A stretch of 64,000 nucleotides of DNA from Amycolatopsis benzoatilytica AK 16/65 (GCF_000383915.1 NZ_KB912942.1:2330561-2394560), one strand, 5' to 3'; shown: positions 16,556 to 25,311, counted from the stretch's first letter. A program made the numbers and translations. Notes: a model not told the origin generated them from the sequence alone.

Positions 16556-17578
16556 TCAGAACGTCGGCTTCCAGCCCAGCTCCGGTCCCAGCCGGGTCGC
16601 GAGATCCGTCAGGATCTGCACGTAGTCGTCAGGCTCGAAGGTGAACGGCAACGCGAATGCCACCTCGTCGACCTCCCTGAACGCCGCGTGCCGGTAAAGC
16701 CGCTCCGCGAGTTCCGCCGCCGTCCCGACGTAGTCCGGTGAGAACAGCAGACCGCCCGGTCCCTGCGGCGTCTTCGTCCGCTCTAGCCGTTTCGCCGCAT
16801 AGTCCGCGTACTTGGCCCGTTGTTCGGTGCTCGCGCTGTCGGTCGGAATCACGACCAGCCCCTGCGAAACTCGTGCCCGCTCCCCGTCCGGATGCTCCTC
16901 CCGGAACGTCCGCACCTGCGCCAGCTGGATCCGTTCGAAATCGGTCGACCCGCCTTCGGCCCGCACGACACTGCTCGTCAGGTAGTTCATCCCGGCCTGC
17001 CCGGCCCAGGCGGCCGACTTCGTGCTTGCCCCGCCGTACCACATGCGCTGCGCCAGCCCGGGCGAATGCGGCTGCACGCGCGACGAGAACGTCTCGATGC
17101 CTTCGACCCCGCTGAACGTCGACGCTTGCTCGCCCCGGATCAGCGACAACAGCCGGGTCACGCGGTCATAGCCGAAGTTCTCCAGGTCGCCGGTGTCCGG
17201 GTACAGCGCGGGCTGCACCGCTTCGTAGTGCATCGGCGGGCTGACGCTGACGCCCGGGTTGAGCCGTCCGCCGGAGAGGACGTCGACGGTCGCGAGGTCT
17301 TCGGCGAGCCGCAGCGGATTTTCCCAGCCCAGCGGGATCACCGCGGTGCCCAGTTCGATCCGGCTGGTGCGCTGGGTAGCCGCGGCCAGCACTGCGACCG
17401 GCGACGAAATGCCGTGCTGCAAGTGCCGATGTCGCACCCACGCGCTGTCGAAGCCGAGCTGCTCGCCGAGTTCGAGCACCTGAAGGGTGGACTCGTGGCC
17501 GGGCCGCGGGTCGTCCGGGTCGAACAGGCCGATGGTCAGGAAACCCAGTTTGCGCAGCGGCTGCGTTTCGAGCGGCAC
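16556..17578 (-). CDS. LLM-class flavin-dependent oxidoreductase
   Basis: 340 residues, GTG start preceded by GAGAGG. Luciferase-like fold: LTIGLFDPDDPRPGHESTLQVLELGEQLGFDSAWVRHRHLQHGISSPVAVLAAATQRTSRIELGTAVIPLGWENPLRLAEDLATVDVLSGGRLNPGVS. It belongs to a different branch from the NtaA-like pair at 12700-15145. It is divergent from a zinc-less quinone reductase 98 bp away, and the two may share regulation. FMN or F420 dependence cannot be told from sequence by eye. Confidence 0.88.
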   Translation of the reverse strand: MPLETQPLRKLGFLTIGLFDPDDPRPGHESTLQVLELGEQLGFDSAWVRHRHLQHGISSPVAVLAAATQRTSRIELGTAVIPLGWENPLRLAEDLATVDVLSGGRLNPGVSVSPPMHYEAVQPALYPDTGDLENFGYDRVTRLLSLIRGEQASTFSGVEGIETFSSRVQPHSPGLAQRMWYGGASTKSAAWAGQAGMNYLTSSVVRAEGGSTDFERIQLAQVRTFREEHPDGERARVSQGLVVIPTDSASTEQRAKYADYAAKRLERTKTPQGPGGLLFSPDYVGTAAELAERLYRHAAFREVDEVAFALPFTFEPDDYVQILTDLATRLGPELGWKPTF

Positions 17579-17676
17579 GACGGATCCTCTCCGGTCAGCG
17601 GTACGGCGGAATAACCGCCCTCAAGGTCGAGTTGTTCCGGCTCGAAGATCCGGCTTGACACTGAGGGGAACTCGCT

Positions 17677-18648
17677 TTGCGCGCTTTGTCCATTACCCGT
17701 TACGGCGGTCCGGAAGTCCTCGAACCGATCGACGCGCCCGAACCGGTTCCCGGCCCGGGTGAAGTGGCCATCACCGTTTCGCACGCTTCGGTCGGACTGA
17801 TCGACGCGCTGATCCGGCGCGGCACGCTCGCGGAGTACGACTATGCGCCGAAACCGCCGCTCGTCCCGGGGCTGGAAGTGGCGGGCACGGTCCGCGCCGC
17901 CGGGCAGGAGACCGGGTTCGCCGTCGGAGACGAGGTCGTCACGCTGACCCTGCCTGGGATGGGCGGATACGCCGACGCGAAAGCCGCACCCGCTGACCTC
18001 GTAGTGCCACTCGCCGGCACCGGCGTGGACCGGGTGCAAGCCGTCGCCGGTCTGGCGAACACCGTGACGGCCTATCTTTCGCTGACCGAAGCCGTGCAGC
18101 TGCGCGAGGACGCCCGGGTGCTGGTGCACGGTGCGCTCGGCGGCTTGGCCTCGGTCTACCCGGCGGTCGCGCGGCTGCTCGGCGCCCGTGAGGTGGTCGG
18201 CACGGTCCGCCGTCCCGACCAGATCGAGGCGGCCCGGACGCTCGGTTTCGACCGCGTCGTGCTGTCCGGCGACCTCGCCGAACTGGCCGACGAGCGGTTC
18301 GAGATCATCGTCGACCCGGTCGGCGGCGACGTGCGCACCGAGTCGCTCGGCCTGCTCACGCCGATGGGCCGGATGCTCGTGGTCGGCAGCGCGGGCAGCG
18401 AAACCGCGGTAATGGTGGACTCGAACGCGGTCTGGGGCGCGAACATCGGCGTGGTCGGCTTCAACGTCGGCGGTTTCCTCGCCGCGGACACGCGTCCTGC
18501 GGTCGCCGCCGCCCGCGCGGTGCTGCCGCTCTACGCGGAAGGCAAGATCCGGCTGCCGGTCACCGTGCTGCCGATGGCCGAAGCCCGCGAGGCGCATCGC
18601 CGGATGGACGCGGGCGAGGCGGTCGGCCGGCTGGTGCTCGCGAACTGA
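17677..18648 (+). CDS. NADPH:quinone reductase-like zinc-independent MDR oxidoreductase
   Basis: 323 residues, TTG start with GAGGGGAA upstream. Medium-chain dehydrogenase/reductase fold: N-terminal GroES-like part (PVPGPGEVAITVSHASVGLIDALIRRG, PLVPGLEVAGTVRAAG), then a nucleotide-binding domain with VLVHGALGGLASVYPAVARLLGA. The Cys/His zinc ligands of alcohol dehydrogenases are absent, and the structural zinc loop is missing, as in quinone oxidoreductases. Divergent from the LLM gene at 16556-17578. Physiological substrate unknown. Confidence 0.88.
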   Translation: MRALSITRYGGPEVLEPIDAPEPVPGPGEVAITVSHASVGLIDALIRRGTLAEYDYAPKPPLVPGLEVAGTVRAAGQETGFAVGDEVVTLTLPGMGGYADAKAAPADLVVPLAGTGVDRVQAVAGLANTVTAYLSLTEAVQLREDARVLVHGALGGLASVYPAVARLLGAREVVGTVRRPDQIEAARTLGFDRVVLSGDLAELADERFEIIVDPVGGDVRTESLGLLTPMGRMLVVGSAGSETAVMVDSNAVWGANIGVVGFNVGGFLAADTRPAVAAARAVLPLYAEGKIRLPVTVLPMAEAREAHRRMDAGEAVGRLVLAN

Positions 18649-18650
18649 AG

Positions 18651-18750
18651 TCACGCCTCCACTCGTTCGCCGCCGGGGTTCGCGGCGAGCAGGTCGCGCG
18701 TGTAGTTCTCGCGCGGGCGGCGGAGGACCTCGTCGGCCGGGCCTAGTTCG
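18651..18750 (-). pseudogene. Relic of an oligopeptide-type ABC transporter ATPase (C-terminal end)
   Basis: Read on the minus strand, the frame ending at 18651 gives ELGPADEVLRRPRENYTRDL followed by LAANPGGERVEA and stop, which is the typical C-terminus of DppD/DppF-like ATPases (usually ...GPADEVLRRPRHPYTRALLAA). Homology disappears upstream of ELGP; the Walker and signature motifs are gone. The stop lies 3 bp past the end of the quinone reductase gene. LLM monooxygenases are often clustered with such transporters, so this may be the remains of a partner operon of the LLM genes at 12700-17578 (inference). Confidence 0.65.
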
Positions 18751-18972
18751 AACAGCGCGCAGGCGGCGAGCGACAGCGGAACGGCAGCGCGAACTCGAGA
18801 CAGGTCCGGGCACGGGCCGGTGCGAGAGTCGGCTTCCGGTTGGCGCGCAACGGAATGCGTGGCCCGCGCGGTAACCGGACGGCGGGTTGTTCGGCGAGGC
18901 TGTCCGGAGGGCGGGTGCACGCGCCGCTGCGCAGCGGGAAAACCGGTTGCGGGCGCGCGGACACTGGAGGGC

Positions 18973-20271
18973 ATGGTTGGGCGGGGGAGCGGGTCGGCGG
19001 AAGAGGTCTCCGGACAGGACGGCGGTGGGGCGGCACTGGGCACGGCCGTGCCCGGCGGGAGCGGATCGGCCTGGCTCCGGTTGCAGGCGGTGGCGGTCTC
19101 CGGCTCGACCTGCGAAGGGCTTCTGCTGGCGGCCCTCCCGCTGCTGGCGGTCTCGATCACCACGGACCCGCGGCAGATCTCGCTGATCAACGTCGCCGGC
19201 CAAGCCCCGTGGCTGCTGCTGTCCCTGTTCGCCGGGGTGATCATCGACCGGGTGCGCCGGACGGTCGTGCTGGCCTGGGCATACGCTGTCCAAGTCGCCG
19301 CGGCGCTGCTGCTGGCGATAGTGGGTTCGACCGGTGCGCTGAGCCTGCCGGTGCTGCTGGTCGTCGCGTTCGTGCTCACCACGACGCAGGTGTTCGGCGA
19401 CGGCGCGACCGGTTCGCTGGTGCCCGAGATCGTCGCCGCCGGCCAGTTGAACGCGGCGAACTCGCGGCTGCAAGTGATCGATCGCGGGATGGTCCAGTTC
19501 GTGGTCCCGCCGCTGACCGGCTTGCTGATCGGCATCGGCGCGGGCTGGCCGGCCTGGCTGGCGGTATTAGCCGCTGTCGCGGCACTGCTGGTGGCGCGCG
19601 GCATCCCGGCCGCCGCGCCGGTTCCGCGTGCCCCGGTGCACCCGCTGAAGGACTTGACCGCCGGCCTGCGCTACCTGGTCCGCACCCCGCTGCTGCGGTC
19701 CATCACGTTCACCGTCGCGATGGGCTCGTTCGCCGCGGCCGCCGGGAACTCGATGATCGTCCTGTTCGCCACGAAGGAACTCCGTCTGGGCCCGTTCGGC
19801 TATGGTGCGCTGCTCGCTTGCCTGGCTGTCGGCTGGGTGGTTTCGTCGTTCTTCGTGGCCGGCTTCGTCCGGCGGTTCGGCTACTCGACAGCGATGCGGA
19901 TCGCTCAGGTGTGCGCGGTGGCGGGTCAGCTGCTGATCGCGGTGGTGCCTCCGTGGCCGGCGCTGGTCGGAGTGGTGCTGATGTTCATCACCGCGACGAC
20001 GCTGATCTGGAACGTCTGCTCGCAGTCCAGCCGCCAGTTGTTCACCCCGCCGGAACTGCTCGGCCGGGTCCTCACCAGCCATCGGGCGCTGGCCTGGGGC
20101 CTGACGCCGTTGGGTGCGCTGGCGGGCGGTTTCGTGGCCGTGCACTGGGGCTTGCGCGGCGTATGGGTGATGGCGGCCGCGGTGCAGTTCGTCGGGACGG
20201 CAGTGGTGTGGCGGCAGTTGTCGCCCACGGCGTTCCGCGCGGCGGAAGAGGAAGCCGCGGCGGCCCGCTAG
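18973..20271 (+). CDS. MFS transporter, drug-exporter type
   Basis: 432 residues with about 12 membrane segments. Motif A appears as FAGVIIDRVRRTVVLAWAY after the second segment; late in the protein ELLGRVLTSHRALAWGLTPLGALAGGFVAVHWGLRGVWV matches the same subgroup as the transporter at 6003-7205. The roughly 40 polar residues before the first membrane helix (VGRGSGSAEEVSGQDGGG...) are unusually long; the ATG at 18973 has GGAGG only 2 nt away, so a start further in is possible. Substrate unknown. It converges on msrA. Confidence 0.85.
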   Translation: MVGRGSGSAEEVSGQDGGGAALGTAVPGGSGSAWLRLQAVAVSGSTCEGLLLAALPLLAVSITTDPRQISLINVAGQAPWLLLSLFAGVIIDRVRRTVVLAWAYAVQVAAALLLAIVGSTGALSLPVLLVVAFVLTTTQVFGDGATGSLVPEIVAAGQLNAANSRLQVIDRGMVQFVVPPLTGLLIGIGAGWPAWLAVLAAVAALLVARGIPAAAPVPRAPVHPLKDLTAGLRYLVRTPLLRSITFTVAMGSFAAAAGNSMIVLFATKELRLGPFGYGALLACLAVGWVVSSFFVAGFVRRFGYSTAMRIAQVCAVAGQLLIAVVPPWPALVGVVLMFITATTLIWNVCSQSSRQLFTPPELLGRVLTSHRALAWGLTPLGALAGGFVAVHWGLRGVWVMAAAVQFVGTAVVWRQLSPTAFRAAEEEAAAAR

Positions 20272-20346
20272 CCAGTCCGGGACAGGGAGGCTTCGGCGGA
20301 CGCCTCGCGCTGGCCGGTCACGTCCGGCAGCCCGCCGGATAGCCGG

Positions 20347-20850
20347 TCATGCGGTTCGGCGGGGGAGTTTCCAGCCGGGGCGGGGGAAGTGGCAGGTGTA
20401 GCCGTTGGGGTAGCGCTGGAGGTAGTCCTGGTGTTCGGGTTCGGCTTCCCAGAAGTCGCCGGCCGGGGTGACTTCGGTGACGACTTTGCCGGGCCAGAGG
20501 CCGGAGGCGTCGACGTCGGCGATGGTGTCTTCGGCGATGCGTTTCTGCTCGTCGGTGGTGTAGAAGATGGCGGAGCGGTAGCTGGTGCCGATGTCGTTGC
20601 CTTGCCGGTTCGCGGTGCTGGGGTCGTGGACCTGGAAGAAGAATTCGAGCAGGGCGCGGAAGTCGGTCTGCTGCGGGTCGTAGGTGACTTCGATGGTTTC
20701 GGCGTGGGTGCCGTGGTCGCGGTAGGTGGCGTGGGGGACGTCGCCGCCGCTGTAGCCGACGCGGGTGGCGGTGACGCCGGGCTGGTGGCGGAACAGCTCC
20801 TCCATGCCCCAGAAACACCCGCCGGCCAGAATCGCCTTTTCCGCTGCCAT
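20347..20850 (-). CDS. msrA: Peptide-methionine (S)-S-oxide reductase
   Basis: Repairs methionine-S-sulfoxide in oxidised proteins. 167 residues. The active site GGCFWGMEE places the nucleophilic Cys at residue 12. Family signatures follow: [39 protein letters not shown] and [18 protein letters not shown], the last with the C-terminal cysteine often used for recycling. The ATG at 20850 has GGAGGC upstream. Its start lies 37 bp from the end of a LysR gene in the same direction, so the two may be transcribed together. Confidence 0.96.
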   Translation of the reverse strand: MAAEKAILAGGCFWGMEELFRHQPGVTATRVGYSGGDVPHATYRDHGTHAETIEVTYDPQQTDFRALLEFFFQVHDPSTANRQGNDIGTSYRSAIFYTTDEQKRIAEDTIADVDASGLWPGKVVTEVTPAGDFWEAEPEHQDYLQRYPNGYTCHFPRPGWKLPRRTA

Positions 20851-20887
20851 GCCGCCTCCTTCGTGCCCGTACCGCCGAGCTCCCATG

Positions 20888-21778
20888 CTAGTCGTCGCCG
20901 CGCAGCAGCCCGAGGACGAGGGCGAGCGGCGGCCATGCTTCCCGTCCCCGCCGCGTGCAGGTGTACGACCGCTGCCGGACGTCCGGCCCGGTGAGCGGCA
21001 GCACGGTCACCTCCGGGCGGGTGACGCGCCCGGCCGGCAGCAGCCCCACCCCGCCGAAGGCGGCGATGAGTTCCTCGACCAGTTCGAGACTGTCCGCGTG
21101 ATGGGTGAACCGCGGCGCGAACCCGGCCATGGACGCGAGCGTCCGCACTGCTTCCTCGTCGGAACTGTTGCGGGAATTGCCGATCCACTCATCGTCTCGG
21201 AACGCGTCGAACACCGCCAGCGTGCCTTCCCCGCGAACCCGCCCGGCCGCGGCGCGCGGCACGGCGAGGCCCCACGGCAGGCTCCACAGCGGCGTCACCT
21301 GCAGGGCCGGGTCCGCGGTCGCCGGAGCGAGGTCGTAGTCGTAGGTGAGGGCGAGGTCGGCTTCGTCGGCCATCAGCAGCGCGACCGCTTCGGCGGGTTC
21401 GGCCTCGCTGATCACCACCCGGACCCGCGGGTGACGCTGCGCGAGCCGTTCGGCCACCGGCAGCAGCGACTGCCGGACCGCGCTCGCGAAGCCCGCGATG
21501 CGCACCGTCCCGGCCGGCTCGGAGTGCGGGTCCAGGTCGACCCGCGCCGCCTCGACCGCGGCGAGGATCGTGGCTGCGTGGTCGGCGAGCCGCCGCCCGG
21601 CCGGGGTAAGCCGCACCCGGCGGCCGTCCGGTTCGAGCAACGTGACGCCGGTTTCCTTGGCCAGCGCCGAGATCTGCTGCGACACCGTGGACGTTGTGGT
21701 TTCCAGCACGTCCGCGACCGCGCGCATCGAGCCGAGTCGCGACAACTCGAGAAGGAACTGCAGCCTGCGGGTCTCCAT
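20888..21778 (-). CDS. LysR-family transcriptional regulator
   Basis: 296 residues. Winged helix-turn-helix at about 1-60 ([56 protein letters not shown]), then a periplasmic-binding-like effector domain from about 90. It is divergent from an EamA-type exporter with a long inverted repeat in the gap at 21797-21817, so it likely controls that exporter. Effector unknown, plausibly an amino acid or related metabolite given the transporter family. Confidence 0.92.
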   Translation of the reverse strand: METRRLQFLLELSRLGSMRAVADVLETTTSTVSQQISALAKETGVTLLEPDGRRVRLTPAGRRLADHAATILAAVEAARVDLDPHSEPAGTVRIAGFASAVRQSLLPVAERLAQRHPRVRVVISEAEPAEAVALLMADEADLALTYDYDLAPATADPALQVTPLWSLPWGLAVPRAAAGRVRGEGTLAVFDAFRDDEWIGNSRNSSDEEAVRTLASMAGFAPRFTHHADSLELVEELIAAFGGVGLLPAGRVTRPEVTVLPLTGPDVRQRSYTCTRRGREAWPPLALVLGLLRGDD

Positions 21779-21796
21779 TCGTCGATTGTTCAGGAT

Positions 21797-21817
21797 TCCT
21801 GGACGGTACGTCCAGGA
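21797..21817. promoter_or_regulatory. Candidate LysR operator
   Basis: Perfect 8-bp inverted repeat TCCTGGAC (21797-21804) / GTCCAGGA (21810-21817) with a 5-bp spacer GGTAC, located 18 bp before the LysR start codon and upstream of the divergent EamA gene. Size and position suit a LysR recognition site. Confidence 0.65.
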
Positions 21818-21856
21818 TCAGCACGTGGACACGAACGGTCCAAATCCGTTTTCCTG

Positions 21857-22726
21857 GTGGACGTGCTTCCCTCCTCTCCTCGCGCCGGTGTTGCGCTGGC
21901 CATCGGGGCCATGCTGTCCGTCCAGCTCGGCCTGGCGGTCTCGGTCGGCCTCGCGCACGAGATCGGCCCGGCTGGGGTGGCCTGGCTCCGGCTGGCCTGG
22001 GCGGGCGTGCTGCTGCTCGTGTTCGTCCGGCCGCGCCCGGCCGACTTCGGCCGCCCGGCGCTGCTGGCCGGGCTCGGTCTGGGCGTGGTCACCGCCGGGA
22101 TGACGATCTTGTTCATGGTCGCCGCGACGCGACTGCCGCTGGGCACCGCGAGCGCGCTGGAATTCCTGGGTCCGCTGACCGTCGCGATCGTCCGCGGCCG
22201 CAGCGGAACCCGGCTGTGGCCGGTGCTGGCGGCCGCCGGGGTGCTGTTGCTGACTCAGCCGTGGCAGGGCGGCGCCGACCTGGCTGGCATCGCCTGCGCG
22301 CTGGCGTCGGCGGTGTGCTGGGGCTCCTACATCCTCCTGACTCAACGGGTCGGCGACCAGGTTTCCGGCCTGCGCGGACTGGCGCTGTCGATGCCGGTCG
22401 CCGGCCTGGTCGCGACTGTCGTGCACGGCCCAGCGCTCGCCGGGCACCTGACCTGGCCGCTCGTCCTCGCCGGGCTCGGACTGGCGGTGCTCGTGCCGGT
22501 GGTCCCGTTCAGCATGGAAATGCTGGCCCTGCGCCGGTTGACCACGTCCGCGTTCGGGACTCTCGCGAGCCTGGAACCGGCGCTGGCGCTGCTGATCGGA
22601 CTGCTCGTGCTGCATCAGGTGCCGAACCTGGCTGCGGTGGCCGGGATCGGATTCGTGGTCGCCGCCGGCATCGGAGCGGAACGGACCGGCGCGCGCGAGC
22701 CGGAGAACGAGGCGGCCGCCGTCTAG
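21857..22726 (+). CDS. EamA/RhaT-family transporter (DMT superfamily exporter)
   Basis: About 289 residues with ten hydrophobic segments in two repeats, as in EamA exporters such as RhtA: GPAGVAWLRLAWAGVLLLVFVRPR, LGTASALEFLGPLTVAIVRGR, WGSYILLTQRVGDQVSGLRGLAL and AFGTLASLEPALALLIGLLVLHQ. RhtA-like proteins export threonine, homoserine and other amino acids; the substrate here is not known. The start is uncertain: GTG 21857 and GTG 21863 are both possible and neither has a clear RBS, so the message may be leaderless. Divergent from its probable LysR regulator. Confidence 0.85.
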   Translation: MDVLPSSPRAGVALAIGAMLSVQLGLAVSVGLAHEIGPAGVAWLRLAWAGVLLLVFVRPRPADFGRPALLAGLGLGVVTAGMTILFMVAATRLPLGTASALEFLGPLTVAIVRGRSGTRLWPVLAAAGVLLLTQPWQGGADLAGIACALASAVCWGSYILLTQRVGDQVSGLRGLALSMPVAGLVATVVHGPALAGHLTWPLVLAGLGLAVLVPVVPFSMEMLALRRLTTSAFGTLASLEPALALLIGLLVLHQVPNLAAVAGIGFVVAAGIGAERTGAREPENEAAAV

Positions 22727-23112
22727 AGCGGTGCTTTCCGGCCTGAGCGGTGAGCGACGCTGCCGTCCAGTGCCTATCGCGGGCAGTACGCCTCGATCGT
22801 CGCCGGATACGAGGTCGGCGCGCACTACCGGCGTCGGGTGTTCGCGACCGTGGATGCGGCGGGTCAGGAGCGCGCGAGAGTGACGCGCCGTGTGTTCGCG
22901 GTTCACTGCCTTGTCCGGCAACGGATCCCGGTTCCTCGGCAGCGATCTTCGCCGACGGAACAGTTCCAGTGCGGCGCGCCAACTCCGCATTCCGTGAAAA
23001 AGCTTTCGTGCAGTGGCGGTCCGGATGAACATGCGGGCTCCCTCCCTCGGCCTTCCGGCTTGAAGAGAGCATCGCAGGCACCACCGACACTTTCGGGCAC
23101 CCGACCGGCCGG
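22727..23112. other. Intergenic stretch with no recognised gene
   Basis: 386 bp. One frame from about 22768 to 22905 reads like a short decayed coding piece (AYRGQYASIVAGYEVG...), but I cannot place it in a family and the frame has no proper start or end. No terminator hairpin stands out between the convergent EamA gene and the regulator ending at 23113. Confidence 0.4.
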
Positions 23113-23436
23113 CTAGTGCTCGTCGGCCGGTCGCGGAGTGCGTTCCACTATGTGCTGCAACGCCTTCACGTGTCCGAGAAATCTTCGGCGGCCGTCCTCG
23201 GTGGCGCGGATCGACGTCTTCGGGACCCGGCCGAGGTACTTCCGCTGCTGCTCGATCTGGCCGTCCGACCGGAGAGTGCTGAGCTGTTTGGACAGCGCCG
23301 AATCGGAGAGCGCCACGGCGTCGCGAAGGAAAGCGAAATCGCACCAGTCCACTGCGGACAGCATGGACATGATCGCCAGCCGGGTCGGGTCGGACAGCAG
23401 CCGGTCGAGACCGGGCGGTGGTACTGCGGCAGTCAT
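23113..23436 (-). CDS. Winged-helix transcriptional regulator (ArsR/MarR-like)
   Basis: 107 residues. Typical one-domain winged helix: LDRLLSDPTRLAIMSMLSAVDWCDFAFLRDAVALSDSALSKQLSTL RSDG, then a basic wing QQRKYLGRVPKTSIRATEDGRRRF. This is the small regulator type (HTH_27) usually paired with a membrane protein. Its ATG overlaps the stop of the upstream membrane protein gene by 4 bp (ATGA), so the two are translationally coupled. A long inverted repeat before the operon (23943-23995) is the probable binding site. Confidence 0.88.
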   Translation of the reverse strand: MTAAVPPPGLDRLLSDPTRLAIMSMLSAVDWCDFAFLRDAVALSDSALSKQLSTLRSDGQIEQQRKYLGRVPKTSIRATEDGRRRFLGHVKALQHIVERTPRPADEH

Positions 23437-23930
23437 TGGTCCCCTCGGCGCCGGGCCACCGCCAGCAGTGCCTGAGAGAGCGCGAACAGCGCGGTGAACG
23501 CGAGCCCGAAGAGCACCCCGGCGACCGTGCACGGGTATTCGCGCAGACCCAGTCCGTCGGCGAGGGTTGCGGCGAAACCGGTGCCATAGCGGGAGATCAG
23601 CCATCCGCCGACACCGCCGATCAGGGCGATCACCCCGAAGACCCACGGCACGAAGCCCTGCGTGGGCTGGACGCCGCGCAGCCGGCTCAGCGGCGCCGAC
23701 CGGGTGCGCACGCCGACGGCGAACACGACGACGAGCAGCACGAGGATCACGACGGCAAGGAACTTGCTGCCAGTGAACGTGACGAAGTCGTTGGCCGCGG
23801 TGAAACCGGCGGTGAGCACGAACATGAGCGCGTAGGTCCACCACGGCAGTCGTGCGGCGCGTCGCGCCTGGTCCTGGTGGGTTCGGACGGCGGCGAGTGC
23901 TTCCTCGGCCCGCTGCTGTTCTTGGTTCAC
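23433..23930 (-). CDS. Four-helix membrane protein paired with the downstream regulator
   Basis: 165 residues. A cytoplasmic N-terminal helix rich in Gln/Glu/Ala/Arg (NQEQQRAEEALAAVRTHQDQARRAARLPWW) leads into about four membrane segments: YALMFVLTAGFTAAN, FLAVVILVLLVVVFAVGV, WVFGVIALIGGVGGWL and VAGVLFGLAFTALFALSQALLAVA. GTG at 23930 is chosen because GGAGGG lies 5 nt upstream. Proteins of this build are commonly coupled to a small winged-helix regulator in actinobacteria; a sensory or regulatory-sequestering role is possible but not shown. Confidence 0.75.
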   Translation of the reverse strand: MNQEQQRAEEALAAVRTHQDQARRAARLPWWTYALMFVLTAGFTAANDFVTFTGSKFLAVVILVLLVVVFAVGVRTRSAPLSRLRGVQPTQGFVPWVFGVIALIGGVGGWLISRYGTGFAATLADGLGLREYPCTVAGVLFGLAFTALFALSQALLAVARRRGDQ

Positions 23931-23942
23931 AAGTCCCTCCTC

Positions 23943-23995
23943 GACTACTTGCCTCATTGGAATGTAGCGACTTCTTTCCGGTGCGGCAAGTAGTC
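23943..23995. promoter_or_regulatory. Candidate operator: long inverted repeat between divergent genes
   Basis: Perfect 11-bp arms GACTACTTGCC (23943-23953) and GGCAAGTAGTC (23985-23995), 42 bp apart (about four turns), in the 95-bp gap between the membrane protein/regulator operon (minus) and the DsbA-like gene (plus). Probably bound by the regulator at 23113-23436. Confidence 0.65.
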
Positions 23996-24025
23996 CGGGG
24001 GACGGTCCGTTCTAGGCTGGGGATC

Positions 24026-24649
24026 ATGCAGGTGGAGATCTGGAGCGATGTGGTGTGCCCGTGGTGCTACCTCGGGAAAGCGCGGTTCGAGAAGGCGCTG
24101 GCGGGATTCGCGCACCGGGACGAGGTGACGGTCGTCTACCGGTCTTTCGAGCTGGATCCCGGCAAGGTCAGGACTGAGCCCCTGCTGGACATGCTCACCG
24201 CGAAGTATGGCCCGCAGGCGGCCGAGATGGAGCAGCGCGTGGCCGGGCTGGCCGCTGAGGAAGGACTCGGCTACCGGACCGACCGGGAGATCGGCAACAC
24301 CTTCGACGCGCACCGGTTGCTGCATCTGGCGCGGGAGAAGGGGCTCGAGGGGGAGATGGTGTCGGCGTTGTTCCGGGCGAACTTCGCGGAGGCCAGGGCG
24401 GTGTTCGACGCCGGGGTGCTGGTCGAGGTGGCGGTGGAGGCCGGACTTTCGCAGGAGAGCGCGGAGGCGGTGCTCGGGGATCCGGAGCGGTACGCGGAGG
24501 CGGTTCGGGCCGAGGAGCGGGAAGCGGTCGAACTGGGGGCCGGCGGCGTGCCGTTTTTCGTGCTGGGCCGGCGGTTCGGGGTTTCCGGCGGGCAGTCGGT
24601 GGAGGTGTTCGAGAAGGCCTTGGAGAGGGCTTGGGAGGCGTCCGCCTGA
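24026..24649 (+). CDS. DsbA-family oxidoreductase, FrnE-like
   Basis: 207 residues, no signal peptide, so cytoplasmic. Thioredoxin-like fold with the CPWC redox pair at 11-14 (WSDVVCPWCYLGKARFE), an inserted helical domain, and VPFFVLGRRFGVSGGQS near the end. This matches the FrnE/2-hydroxychromene-2-carboxylate isomerase-like DsbA group, several of which act in oxidative-stress tolerance. Divergent from a membrane protein/regulator pair, with a shared inverted repeat that may bring it under the same regulator. Confidence 0.9.
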   Translation: MQVEIWSDVVCPWCYLGKARFEKALAGFAHRDEVTVVYRSFELDPGKVRTEPLLDMLTAKYGPQAAEMEQRVAGLAAEEGLGYRTDREIGNTFDAHRLLHLAREKGLEGEMVSALFRANFAEARAVFDAGVLVEVAVEAGLSQESAEAVLGDPERYAEAVRAEEREAVELGAGGVPFFVLGRRFGVSGGQSVEVFEKALERAWEASA

Positions 24650-24729
24650 GTGCCCGGGTGCTGCGACGCCGGAGGTGTCGACGGTTCGAGGGCGTCGTGC
24701 CTGGTCCGATGGAACGGCGGCGGTGCGAA

Positions 24730-24768
24730 GAAGGCCCGTTGAAGGAGCGGTTCCTTCAACGGGCCTTC
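24730..24768. terminator. Bidirectional hairpin terminator
   Basis: Perfect 17-bp stem (24730-24746 and 24752-24768, left arm GAAGGCCCGTTGAAGGA) with a 5-nt loop, between the convergent DsbA-like gene and the ATPase-like regulator gene. Confidence 0.85.
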
Positions 24769-24787
24769 GTTGTCTGCGTTCTTCGCG

Positions 24788-25282
24788 TCAGCCGTCGGAC
24801 CAGGAGCTGAGGCGGTTCAGGAGCCGTTCCAGCACCTCGGGGTCCGCGCCCACCGGGCCGCCGGACACCGGTTCGTCCACCAGCGTGCGGCGGTCGCCTC
24901 GGCGGGGGAGCCGGACCTGACCGGCGGAAATGCCGCCGGGCAGCGGAAGCTCGCACCAGGTGACCCGGCCTCCTGCCGGGCCGGGGCGGACGCCGATGCG
25001 GTCGTCGCGCGGGGGGACCGGGGCGGGGAGATCGTCCTCCACCTCGACGACCAGGTGGTCGCCGCGCAGTTGCAGCCGGACGGTGACGAACGACGGGGCG
25101 GCCGGGCTGCTCTGGTCGACCACGTCGCCCACCAGCCGCACCGCGGCGTTCGTGGCCTGGTCCAGCATCGGCAGCAAGGACCAGTCGCTCAGGATCAGGC
25201 GGACGAACAGCTCTGTGCACGAAATCGCGCTCGGCTGCGCCACCAGCCGGAGGTCGTCCACCTGGGTTGTGCGCGTGCTCAA
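24788..25282 (-). CDS. Degenerate HATPase-like regulatory protein
   Basis: 164 residues, TTG start with GAGGAAGGTGACG upstream. The middle part (TELFVRLILSDWSLLPMLDQATNAAVRLVGDV, then FVTVRLQLRGDHLVVEVEDDLPAPVP) follows the order of anti-sigma-factor/serine-kinase-like ATPases of actinomycetes, including the VEVEDD stretch that corresponds to the DxGxG region. The clear Asn of the N-box and the glycine loop are missing, so ATP binding is doubtful. The C-terminal 50 residues are charged and unassigned. Possibly a regulator that binds a partner without catalysis; function is not established. Confidence 0.6.
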   Translation of the reverse strand: MSTRTTQVDDLRLVAQPSAISCTELFVRLILSDWSLLPMLDQATNAAVRLVGDVVDQSSPAAPSFVTVRLQLRGDHLVVEVEDDLPAPVPPRDDRIGVRPGPAGGRVTWCELPLPGGISAGQVRLPRRGDRRTLVDEPVSGGPVGADPEVLERLLNRLSSWSDG

Positions 25283-25311
25283 GCGTCACCTTCCTCTGGG
25301 GCTGGCGGCCC

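Noticed and set aside
13916..16741. 941-codon plus-strand frame across two LLM genes and the reductase
   Set aside because: Low-complexity Arg/Gly-rich product opposite clear enzyme genes on the minus strand; a shadow frame.
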